A stretch of DNA of 64,000 nt from Phocoena phocoena (taxonomy: Eukaryota; Chordata; Mammalia; Artiodactyla; Phocoenidae), in the NCBI RefSeq assembly GCF_963924675.1, contig NC_089230.1:72779223-72843222 (forward strand), written 5' to 3'. The position numbers and the translations under genes were made by a program. Positions 28,701 through 40,700 of this stretch are shown here, piece by piece (position 1 is the first letter of the stretch; each line of letters opens with the position of its first letter). The notes under the pieces are model-generated. The model did not search any database, was not told where the DNA came from, and saw only the letters and a list, made by a program, of their open reading frames with translations.

Positions 28701-31700
28701 TGGTAATAGGAATACACATATCAGTAATGACCCTGAATGTAAATGGATTAAATGCCCCAACCAAAAGACACAGACTGGCTGAATGGGTAGAGAAACAAGA
28801 CCCATGTATATGCTGTCAACAAGAGACCCACTTCAGACCTAGGGACACATACAGACTGAAAGTGAAGGGATGGAAAAAGATATTCCATGCAATGGAAATC
28901 AAAAGAAAACTGGACTGACAATACTCATATCAGATAAAATAGAATTTAAAATAAAGACTGTTACAAGAGATAAGGATGGACACTATATAATGATCAAAGG
29001 ATCAATCCAAGAAGAAGATGTAACAATTATAAATGTTTATGCACCCAACAAAGGAACACCTCAGTACATAAGGCAAATGCTAACAACCATGAAAGGAGAA
29101 ATCGACAGTAACACAATGATAGTAGGGGACTTTAACACCCCACTTATAACAATGGACAGATCATCCAAACAGAAAATAAATAAAGAAATACAACTTTAAA
29201 TGGCACAATAGACCAGATAGATCTAATTGATATTTATAGAACATTCCACCCAAAAGTGGCAGAATACACTTTCTTCTCAAGTGCACATGGAACATTCTGC
29301 AGGATAGATCACATCTTGGGTCACAAATCAAGCCTTGGAAAATTTAAGAAAATTGAAATCATATCAGGCATCTTTGCTGACCACAGTGCTATGAGATTGG
29401 AAATCAGTTACAGGAAATAACTATAAAAAACACGAATACATGGAGGCTAAATAGTGTGCTACTAAATAACCAAGAGATCACTGAAGAAATCAAAGAAGAA
29501 ATTAAAATATACATAGAAACAAATGACAACGAAAACACGAAGGCCCAAAACCTATGGGGCACAACAAAAGCAGTTCTAAGAGGGAAGTTTATAGCAATTC
29601 AATCTCAACTCCAGAAACAAGAAACATCTCAAATGAACAATCTAACCCTACACTTAAAACAACTAGAGAAAGAAGAACAAAGAAAACCCAAAGTCAGTAG
29701 AAGGAAAGAAATCATAAAGATCAGAGCAGAAATAAGTGAAATAGAAACAAAACAGTAACAAAGGTCAATAAAAACTGGTTCTTTGAGAAGATAAACAAAA
29801 TTGGTAAACCCTTAGCCAGACTCATCAAGAAAAAAAGGGAGAGGATGCAAATCAATAAAATTAGAAATGAAAAAGGAAAAATCACAACTGACACTGCAGA
29901 AATACAGAGGATTATAAGAGACTACTACAAACAACTATATGCCAATAAAATGGACAACCACAGAGAAATGGAAAAATTCTTGGAAAGGTAAAATTTTCCA
30001 AGACTGAACCAGGAAGAATTCGGAAATATAAACAGATCTATCACAAGTAATGAAATTGAAACGGTAATTAAAAATCTTCCAACAAACAAAAGTGCAGGAC
30101 CAGATGGCTCCACAGGTGAATTCTAGCAAACATTTAGAGAAGAGCTAACACCCATCCTTCTCAAACTCTTCCAGAAAATTGCAGAGGGAGAAATACTCCC
30201 AGATGGATTCTATGAAGCCACCATCATGCTGATAGCAAAACCAGAAGAGATCACAAAATAAGAAAATTATAGACCAATATCACTGATGCACACAGATGCA
30301 AAAATCCTGAACAAAATACTAGCAAGTGGAATCCCAACAGCACATTAAAAGGATCATACACCATGATCAAGTGAGATTTATCCCAGGGATGCAAGCATTC
30401 TTCAATATATGTAAATCAATCAATGTGAAACACCACACTAACAAATTAAGGAATAAAAACCATATGATCCTATCAATAGATGCAGAAGAAGCTTTTGACA
30501 AAATTCAACACCCATTTATGATAAAAAAAAAAACCTCTCCAGAAATTGGGCATAGAGGGAACCTACCTCAACATAATAAAGGCCATATATGACAAACCCA
30601 CAGCAAGCATCATACTCAATGGTGAAAAACTGAAAGCATTCCACTAAGATTAGGAACAAGACAAGGATGTCCACTCTCGCCACTTTATTCAACATAATTT
30701 TGGAAGTCCTAGCCACAGCAATCAGAAGAAAAAGAAATAAAAGGAATCCAAATCAGAAAAGAAGAAGGAAAACTGTCACTGTTTGCCAGTGGCATGATAC
30801 TATACATAAAAAATCCTAAAGATGCCACCAGAAAACTACTAGAACAAATAAGTGAATTTGGTAAGGTTGCAGGATACAAAGTTAATGCACAGAAATGTCT
30901 GGCATTCCTATACACCACCAATGAAAAATCAGAAAGAGAAATTAAGGAAACACTCCCATTTACCATTGCAACAAAAAGAATAAAATACCTAGGAATAAAC
31001 CTGCCTACAGACGTGAAAGACTTGTATTCAGAAAACTATAAAACACTGATGAAAGAAATCAAAGATAACATAAACAGATGGAGAAATATACTATGTCCGT
31101 GGATTGGAAGAATCAATATTGTGAAAATGACTGTACTACCAAAAGCAATCTACAGATTCAGTGCAGTCCCTAGCAACCAACCATAGCATTCCTCACAGAA
31201 TTAGAACAGAAAATTTTACAATTCGTATGGAAACACAAAAGACCTGGAATAGCTAAAGTAATCTTGAGAAAGAAAGAGAGTTGGAGGAATAAGGCTCCCC
31301 AACTTCAAACTATACCACAGAGATACAGTAATCAAGACAGTATGGTACTGGCACAAAAACAGAAATATAGATCAATGGTACAGGATAGAATGCCCAGAGA
31401 TAAATCCATGCACCTGTGGTCAACTAATCTATGACAAAGGAGGCAAGGATATACAATGGAGAAAAGACAGTCTCTTCAGTAAGTGGTGCTCGGAAAACTG
31501 GAGAGCTACACGTAAAAGAATGAAATTAGAACACTCCCTAACACCATACACAAAAATAAACTCCAAATGGATTAAAGACTTAAATGTAAGACCAGACACT
31601 ATAAAACTCTTAGAGGAAAACATAGGAAAAACACTCTGACATAATCCACAACAAGATCCTTTTTGACCCACCTCCTAGAGTAATGGAAATAAAAACAAAA

Positions 31701-34700
31701 ATAAACAAATGGGACCTAATGAAACTTAAAAGCTTTTGCACAGCAAAGGAAACCATAAACAAGACCAAAAGACAACCCTCAGAATGAGAGAAAATATTTC
31801 CAAATGAACCAACTGACAAAGGATTAATCTCCAAAATTTACAAGCAGCTCAATATCAAAAAAACAAACAACCCAATCCAAAAATGGGTGGAAGACCTAAA
31901 GAGACATTTCTCCAAAGAAGATATACAGATTGCCAACAAACACATGAAAGAATGCTCAACATCATTAATCAGAGAAATGCAAATCAAAACTACAATGTGA
32001 TATCATCTCACACCACTCAGAATGGCCACCATCAAAAACACTACAAACAATAAATGCTGAAGAGGGTGTGGAGAAAAGGGAAACCTCTTGCACTGTTGGT
32101 AGGAATGTAAATTGATACAGCCGCTATGGAGAACAGTATGCAAGTTCCTTAAGAAACTAAACATACAGCTACCATATGACCCAGCAATCCCCCTACTGGG
32201 CATATACCCTGAGAAAACCATAATTCAAAAAGAGTCATGTACCAAAATGTTCACTGCAGCACTGTTTACAATAGCCAGGACATGGAAGCAACCTAAGTGT
32301 CCATTGACAGATGAATGGATAAAGAAGACATGGCACATATATACAATGGAATATTACTCAGCCATAAAAAGAAATGAAATTGAGTTATTTGTAGTGAGGT
32401 GGATGGACCTAGAGTCTGTCATACAGAGTGAAGTAAGTCAGAAAGAGAAAAACAAGTATCTTATGCTAACACATATGTATGGGATCTAAAAAAAAAAAAA
32501 AAAGGTCACGAAGAACCTAGGGGCGAGACATGAATAAAGATGCAGACCTACTAGAGAATGGACTTGAGTACACGGGGAGGGGGAAAGGTAAGTTGGGACA
32601 AAGTGAGAGAGTGGCAAAGACATATATACACTACCAAATATAAAATCAATAGCTAGTGGGAAGCAGCCGCATAGCACAGGCAGATCAGCTCGGTGCTTTG
32701 TGACCACCTAGGGGGGTGGGATTGGGAGGGTGGGAGGGAGGGAGACACAAGAGGGAAGAGATATGGAGATATATGTATATGTGTAGCTGATTTACTTTGT
32801 TATAAAGAAGAAACTAACACACCATTGTAAAGCAATTATACTCCAATAAAGATATTAAAAAAAAAAATGGGTTGCAGACCTAAATAGACATTTCACCAAG
32901 GAAAACATACAGTTGGCCAAGAGACACATGAAAAGATGCTCAGCATCACGAATTATTAGAAAAATGCAAATCACAACTACAATGAGGTATCACCTTATGC
33001 TGATCAGAATGGCCATTTTCAAAAAATCTAGAAACAATAAATGCTGGAAAGGGTGTAGTGAAAAGGGAACCCTCCTCACTGTTGGTGGGAATGTCAGTTG
33101 ATCCAACCATTATGGAAAACAGTGTGGAGGTTCCTTAAAAAACTGAAAATAGAACTGCCATATGATCCAGCAATCCCAGTACTGGGCATATACCCTGAGA
33201 AAACCATAATTCAAAAAGAGATATGTACCACAATGTTCATTGCAGCACTGTTTACAATAGCCAGGAAATGGAACCAACCTAATGTCCATCGAGAGATGAA
33301 TGGATAAAGAAGATGTGGCACGTATATACAATGGAATATTAATCAGCCAGAAAAAGAAATGAAATTGAGTTATTTGTAGTGAGGTGGATGGACCTAGAGT
33401 CTGTCATACAGAGTGAAGTAAGTCAGAAAGAGAAAAATACGATACGCTAACGCATATATATGGAATCTAAAAAAATATATATGGTACTGATGAACCTAGT
33501 TGCAGGGCAGGCATAAAGAGGTAGACGTAGAGAATGGACTTGAAGATGTGGGGTGGGAGGGCGAAGTGAGGGTACCATTGACATATATACACTACCAACT
33601 GTAAAATAGTTGGCTGGTGGGAAACAGCAGCATAGCACAGGGAGATCGGCTCGGTGCTTTGTGGTGACCTAGGGGGTGGGATAGGGAGGCTCAAGAGGGA
33701 GGGGACATGGGGACATGTGTGTGCATATGGCCGATTTGCTTTGTTGTGCAACTGAAACTAACACAGTACTGTGAAGCAATTTTATTCCAATAAAGATCTA
33801 TTTTAAAAAATGAGTAAAATCATTATGTCTCTGGAAAAATTTTCACCATACAAATACTGAGTAGCGTGTGGTAAAATTCTGGAATCCTTTGGGATGGTCT
33901 GTTTCTGCAGTTTGGCCAAATTGAATTTTCATCTTTTCTTCTTGTAATAACAGGATTGTTTTGGTTCTGTTTTCATACCTCCGGCATCTCTTCAGAACTT
34001 ATTATTACAAGGCAGTTTTTTTGTTTTTTTTTTTAAATTTATTTATCTTTGGCTGCACCGTGTCTTCGTGGCTGCGCACAGGCTTTCTCTAGTTGCAACC
34101 AGCGGGGGCTACTCTTCGTTGCGGTGCGCGGGCTTCTCACCGCGGTAGCCTCTCCCGTTGCGGAGCAGGGGTTTTGGTGCACGGGCTTCAGTAGTTGTGG
34201 CTCGCGGGCTCTAGAGCGCAGGCTCAGTAGCCGTGGCGCACGGGCCCAGCCGCTCCGCGGTATGTGGGATCCCCCCGGACCAGGGCCCGAACCCGTGTGC
34301 CCCGCACCGGCAGGCGGACTCCCAACCACTGTGCCGCCAGGGAAGCCCTACAAGGCAGTTTTTAATGAGCCTTTGAAGACCTTCTTTTCTGCATTTATAT
34401 TGGTAGATTCATTGCTGTCATTACGTTCTCCCTTTCTAAGGTATTTACATGTATTGGTTTATTTTTATAAATTTATTTATTTTATTTTTGGCTGTGTTGG
34501 GTCTTCGTTGCTGTGTGTGGGCTTTTTCTAGCTGCAGCAAGCAGGGGCTACTCTTCATAGAGGTGAGCAGGCTTCTCACTGTGGTGGCTTCTCTTGTTGC
34601 CGAGCACAGGCTCTAGGCACACGGGCTTCAGTAGTTGTGGCTCGTGGGCTCCAGAGTGCAGGCTCAGTATTTGTGGCGAACCAGCCTAGTTGCTCCGCGA

Positions 34701-37700
34701 CATGTAGGGTCTTCTTGGACCAGGGCTTGAACCCATGTCCCCTGCATTGGCAGGTGGATTCTTAAGCACTGAGCCACCAGGGAAGCCCACATATATTCGT
34801 TTAAAAAAAAAAGCCACTAATTTATTTCAGAGTTGTCAGTGTCCACAATGGATGACATGCAAATTAATGTTAGTCCTTTCTATCCCCTTGATAATCTTTC
34901 ACATTCCATTTGGAAATTTTAAATTTTGGGTGAAGAGCAAAGCTTGAGTTCACCCTTTCTGAGCAACAGCATCCATACTGCTCATGGGTTTGTCTTTCTT
35001 GAAGTGCTGAGCGCTTGGCACTTGCGTATCTTTGGATTTTGACTTCTTGATTAGTTATATTCTTGGACAAACAGCTATTAAACAGATACTATCTAAGTCT
35101 GGAAACTCCTATACATTTCTTATCTCCTCAGTCCTTTTTCTTAAATTGTTCTTTTTCAAACTTCCTCTGAGTTTGGTCTACTTGATATTAGATGTCCTGT
35201 TACAGCAGTGTCTGATGGCCCTTGCTGGACCTTGGTCTCTGTGCATTTTGCTTGCTGTTAGGTCTCGTTTCCACTTACAGAACTAAGTATTGGTGGACTG
35301 GTTTGAAATTGCTATTAATCTTTCTCTTGTGAATACAAGCAAATTAAATATACCAAATAGAGTTGGGATAGTTACTAAACAAACATTTTTTTTGATATAT
35401 TAGCTGACTATTAAGTCCTCTTCTTAAACCAGCCCAGGACAATAAATGTTAGGTTTATTTCACTTTTTTAGTTTTATCTGTTTCATATTAGTGATGGGCT
35501 GTCCTCAAGCTGTCAGTGACTTGAATCTTGTTTGGGAATTGTTCTCTGCCATCTGTGAACTATTTTGTAAGTTACCTTTCTAGATTTTAAAGGCATCTGA
35601 GAAGACTTTACATGAAATCTGTTTAGGATGCAGAAAAGAAAATAATGGCCTTGGTTTCACAGGAGTCATTACAATTAATTTTTTTTCCATTTTTGGCAGC
35701 TAGCAAGATCATTCCCACTAATTTAATGTTTAGAAAATATGTTTGGCTTTGATTTTATTTTATTTTTTTATTGAAGTGTAGTTGATTTACAATGCTGTGA
35801 TAGTTTCTGATGTTCAGCAAAGTGATTCACCCCTTATATATATGTGTATGTATTTGTGTGTGTGTATTCTTTTTCAGATTGTTTTCCATTATAAGTTGTT
35901 TCAAGTTACTGAATAAAGTTCCCTGTGCTATACAGTAGGACCTTGTTGTTTATCTATTTTATATATAGTAGTGTGTATCTGTTAATCCCAAACTCCTAAT
36001 TTATTGTTTGGCTTTAACTGTAAATACAGGCATAGAAGTCATTGCAATGTTAGGCCAATTATTTTTTTCATAATTTTATGTAAATTACGTATAACTTTTA
36101 AAATTTGAAACATGTTTTGTCCAGTACTGATTATTTATTACAGTTCTCAATTTCAAATTTTCTTGAGTTTTTTTCTCCCACGAGGAGCAACCAGAAAATT
36201 GCTGGGAATGGCATGGGTCTGAAAATTGGAGGTCCTCTTGCCTTGTGTCCTGTAGATTCAAATCTGACCAGAGTGTGCTTTGCATCTTCCCTTTCAGTCT
36301 TCTCCAGCCACAACTGTTACGTCGCCTAATTCTACACCAGCTAAAACTATTGACACATCCCCTCCAGTTGATTTGTTTGCAACTGCATCTGCGGCTGCAC
36401 CAGTCAGGTTAGTTCATGAGAATGCAGCGAACCGTTTATTAATATTATGATCAGGTTGTCATTTTATTTTTGTGTACCAAACCCAATGACTTCACAAAAT
36501 GAAATGTAGTCCTAGTAAATGTGTGATATTTGGGGTTATTTTCAGGTACATAGACTAAGTTCTTCTATACTCCATACAGTTACTTAGGCTTGTACCTCTC
36601 AAAGTGTAAGACCTAAGCTGTGGAAATCACCTTGGTGCTCACACATTTGGCAAAGGAAGTGGAAGAAAGATGCACACACTTCAGGTTCTTCTGAAATGGA
36701 TGATATGGACATTGTTTTCTGAAATTAGTTTCTTCTTATGTGAAATTTAAAGGGTGTCTTAAAGTGGTAAGAAATGAGATGAAAGGAAGTGTAGTGAAAA
36801 GAAATGCTCGTAGTTGCAGGCCAGTTAGCTGGTGCATATGAGGAACTCAAACTCTGGTGGTAGGAGGAAACTGTCAGGATGTGCCTAATTGCTTTTTTAA
36901 AATATTTATTTATTTATTTGGTTGCACCAGGTCTTAGTTGCAGCAGGCAGGCTCCTTAGTTGTGGCTCATGGGCTCCTTAGTTGTGGCAGGTGGGCTCCT
37001 TAGTTGTGGCAGGTGGGCTCCTTAGTTGAGGCTCCAGGAATGCTTAATTGCAGCTCCAGGGCTCCTTAGTTGTGGCATGTGAACTCTTAGTTGTGGCATG
37101 CATGTGGGATCTAGTTCCCTGACCAGGGATCAAATCCGGGCCCCCTGTATTGGGAGCGTGGAGTCTTATCTACTGCACCACCAGGGAAGGCCCCTTATTG
37201 CTTTCATAGTGCCTAAAGGTCAGAACAGTAGTGAGAAAACGGGGGATGACTGTGCTTTCTGTAAAATCTCTGAGCCACCTGAAATGAAGCCCCAACTCAG
37301 AGAGGCTTCCTCAGATAATAATTTTAGGTCAACTCTTTGTTTGGTTCTTTAGCCTTGAGAGCATTCTAGTCCCATCTTGTCGTATCTGTGACTCTGATTA
37401 TGAATGCCCTGTATTTGGAGACGTGAATTTTGAACTGAGCAATAAAGCCCCATAATGTATGCATGTTAACTATGCACGTTACCCTCTACTTGCTTAATTC
37501 TGCTTTCATAATCACAGGCTTGGTAAAGCCAAGTCCTTTCTGCCTCTATACTAAGATAAATTGCTCCTTATAAAAGCTTTGATTCCAGTCTTAATAATAA
37601 ATGTTTCCCTGTTCTGGCTCTTAGACCAGTCGTATTTATGAAATAGACATCAAAACTATGCAAGTTTCAGGGGTCTTGAAACTTTTTTTTTTTAAGCAGC

Positions 37701-40700
37701 AGAATCCTTTTTTCCAAAAAATATTGCTGGGAAATCTAATACGTAAAAAAGAAAAAGATGGAATGGCTATTTATGAGGAGGGGTGGGGAACCTGGGACCC
37801 TGATGGCTTAGTACCTGGTCTGGCAGCCTTTAAGCCAGTGCTCCTTAAACCTGACTGTACAGTGAAACCCCTGGGGTTGTAGTAAAATGAAGACTGATGT
37901 AGTAGATAATGGTTAAGCCTGGGATTTTGCATTTCTAACAAGGTGCCAGGATGCTGCTAGTTTGGAAACTACACTTTGAGTAACAACGCTCTAGGCTCCT
38001 CCTTGGAACTTCTTTAGATGGAGGAGCTTTGAAAAGCACAGCCCCAATTGAATAAGAGTGAAAAATATGGAATTATTTTTAGGTGAGGTCTCTTATAGGC
38101 AAACTTGATGTGTTGTAGTTTAACTTAGAAAAAAGGTACAATAGTGATTATTCATTTTAGTATTCTTTGGTTTATAAATTCTTTTCAAGTTAAGAATTAT
38201 TTACCATACTACAAAAAAAGCATACAAAAAAACTTTAGAAAATAGAGAAAAGGAAAAAAATTACCAATAATTCTCTTACCTTTATTATTTGGAGTATGTT
38301 TCCTTTTGTCACAGCCCTCATAACCAGCATTTCAGATGACCCAGTGGACATAACATGTTTAAAATTCCCCCTTATTTTGAGGCATTTAGATTTTCCCTTT
38401 TAATTTCTGCTCTGTGATTTGCTGAGTGACCCATTGCTTGAGGTATAATTTAACTTTGCAAGAGTTGGCAAACGATGGCCCATAGATCAAATCTAGCCCA
38501 CTGTCTTTTGCTGTAAATAAATTTTTATTGGAACAAAAGCATGTTCATTTGCTTACGTACTGCCTATGTCTTATTTCACTCTGCACTGGCAGAATCGAAT
38601 AGCGATAGAGACTGTCTGGCTCGCAAACCTAAAATTTTTAGTATCTGGCCCTTTACAAAAGTTGTTTGCCAACTCTCAGTATAGAGGAACATATGCTTTA
38701 CTGCTGTACTTTACAAAATATTATTCTCTTACTGAATTTAAAATAGCCAAAATCTGTGATGTTTTCTGCATAAGTCTTCATTTTAAAAGCATCTTTACAT
38801 TTTAAAATTTCAAAATCTGATTTTAAAATCATATTTTCCTTTCAGCGCTTCTAAACCATCTAGTGATCTCCTGGACCTGCAGCCAGACTTCTCCTCTGCA
38901 GGGGCGGCAGCAGCCGCGACACCAGCACCACCACCACCTTCAGGAGGCGCCACTGCGTGGGGGGGTGAGTGAAACCAGGCAACCATGCCATTTTTCTATT
39001 TAGTTGTTTTTATTCAGGCTGTAATTGTTATACTTACCTTCTGATTATCCAAAATGGTGCTAGAAACTCGGGGAGAAAATGTTAAGAATGGCATTGATTG
39101 ATTGATTGAAATATATATTGAGAGAGCGAGACAAAGACAGAAAAAGTACCCATAATACAGTTAAAATATTCAAGTAATCATACATGTTTTTTAGTTTAAA
39201 AGCTGGAACAATGGGAGTATTTTTTCTTCGCTGTTCTCAAATTCTGATTATTTTTAGTAGTTGCTCCCTAGAGATGCAGGCCTTAGAAGATTGGGTGTTC
39301 CCATGAACTTATAAGTTTACTCAGAGGCAGCATTTCGAATTTGGTTTGTTCAGATATGGTCTCCTTCATGGATTCCTTTAGACCTTAACTGGTTTTATTC
39401 ACATTGTATTTTACTTCATGCAGTTGAAATCTGGGATAGATTCTTCTTGGTGCCAGAAAATATCCGTACTAAACTAATTAAGAGGAATCACACCTAAGTG
39501 CTTGATTTCCATTTTATTCATGGATCTTAGGGAAAAAAATTAAGCTTTTATATGTTTTTAATTAAACATATTTAATACCAATATAAAAGTTAATTACTGC
39601 TTAATTCTCAAAGCTTCACAGAGTTGGTGTTAAATAACTTACTCTACTACATCAAACTATCAAAATAAAAAATTGTTTAAGTTTGAAAATGGCTCGTAGG
39701 AACAACACAGAGGGAAACAACACAGAGGGACTGACACAAGAGGTGTCCCATCATATCCCCCCATAGGAACAATACTTTGGCAGCCACCCACAGATAAAAG
39801 TGCCTTTGTGGGAGCTTTGGGATCCAGGTAAAAGGTTGCAAACCCCAAGTGGAGCCCAAGACCAAGAACAGTTGATTTGAGAAGGCAAGCCTACTACCAG
39901 GTGGGAGGCTCGCCAACGCTGGTCCTGGCAATAGACCTGGAAACACTGCCATGCCCCTGTGGACTCACTACAGTCCTGTTTGGCCATGATCCTGCCACCA
40001 GTAACATCTGCCAAGGGACCAGGGAGGAGTGTACACAACCATGCCTTGGGTAACAGGCCTCCTGTCCTTGGTCTCAACTGTGGACCCTGAAACTGCCTGT
40101 GACCCAGCTCCAGCCTCTCTCAGTCATGGTCCAGGAGCAGTCCTGCCTGCCCAGGGATCCAGCAGGAGGCACATCTGTCTGTGCCCCCAGAGGCAGGCCC
40201 AGTGACCTTAATCCAACCTCAGATCCTGAAGCAGCCTTGTGACTAGGCTCCAGCCCCTCAGTCTTACCCACCCAGGGACGCTGTGGGAGACACACTCATC
40301 CATGCCCCTATGGGCAGGCCTATAGATCTTGGTCCCAACTGTGGACCTTAAAGCAACCTTCTCACTTCATTTAGCCCCACTTAGCTGCAGTCCAGGGCTA
40401 GTCTGGCCTAGCCAGAGACCCAGCAGGAGCTACACCCAGACACGTACCTGGTAACAAGCCCACCATCTCTGAACCCAACTGCACATCCTGCAGTGGACCC
40501 TTGTCCCAGCTCCAGCCCTACTAACCAAGGTCGTGAAGGCAGTCCTGTCTGCTCAGGGACCAGGAGGCAGGATCTATACCTACCCAAGGCCCTGGTAACA
40601 GGCCCACTAACATGGACACTACAGCAGACCCAGAAGCAGCCACATGACCCAGCCCCAACCCCACTCAACTGCAATCCTGGAGTCAGTATCATCAGCCCAG

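Larger units (their letters stand above)
26468..33814 (+). mobile_element. Near-full-length L1 plus a second L1 3' end, one insertion unit
   Basis: A 15-bp perfect target duplication, taaaatcattatgtc, lies at 26453-26467 and 33815-33829. Inside it are a GC-rich 5' UTR (26468-27779), a broken ORF1, a broken ORF2, a 3' UTR and an A-run (32856-32867). A second, 5'-truncated L1 piece follows (about 32866-33814) with its own 3' UTR and a short A-tail. The first L1 is close to full length: its ORF2 region spans about 3.79 kb, where an intact L1 ORF2 is about 3.8 kb. The element has the same orientation as SNAP91. It is dead, with frameshifts and stops in both frames. Confidence 0.93.
25187..36297 (+). 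other. SNAP91: SNAP91 intron dominated by a near-full-length L1
   Basis: An 11.1-kb intron. It contains an old antisense L1 tail (25212-25790), the sense L1 complex (26468-33814), two CHR SINEs (34021-34348 and 34462-34788) and an L1 tail (35751-36004). The stretches 25800-26450 and 34810-35735 hold nothing that I recognise. Confidence 0.8.
36408..38845 (+). other. SNAP91: SNAP91 intron with SINE, MER5-like and hAT elements
   Basis: A 2.4-kb intron. It has a CHR SINE with an expanded internal repeat (36896-37194), a MER5-like relic (about 37834-37991) and a small hAT-type element with perfect inverted ends (38461-38676). Other parts appear to be plain intron. Confidence 0.75.
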
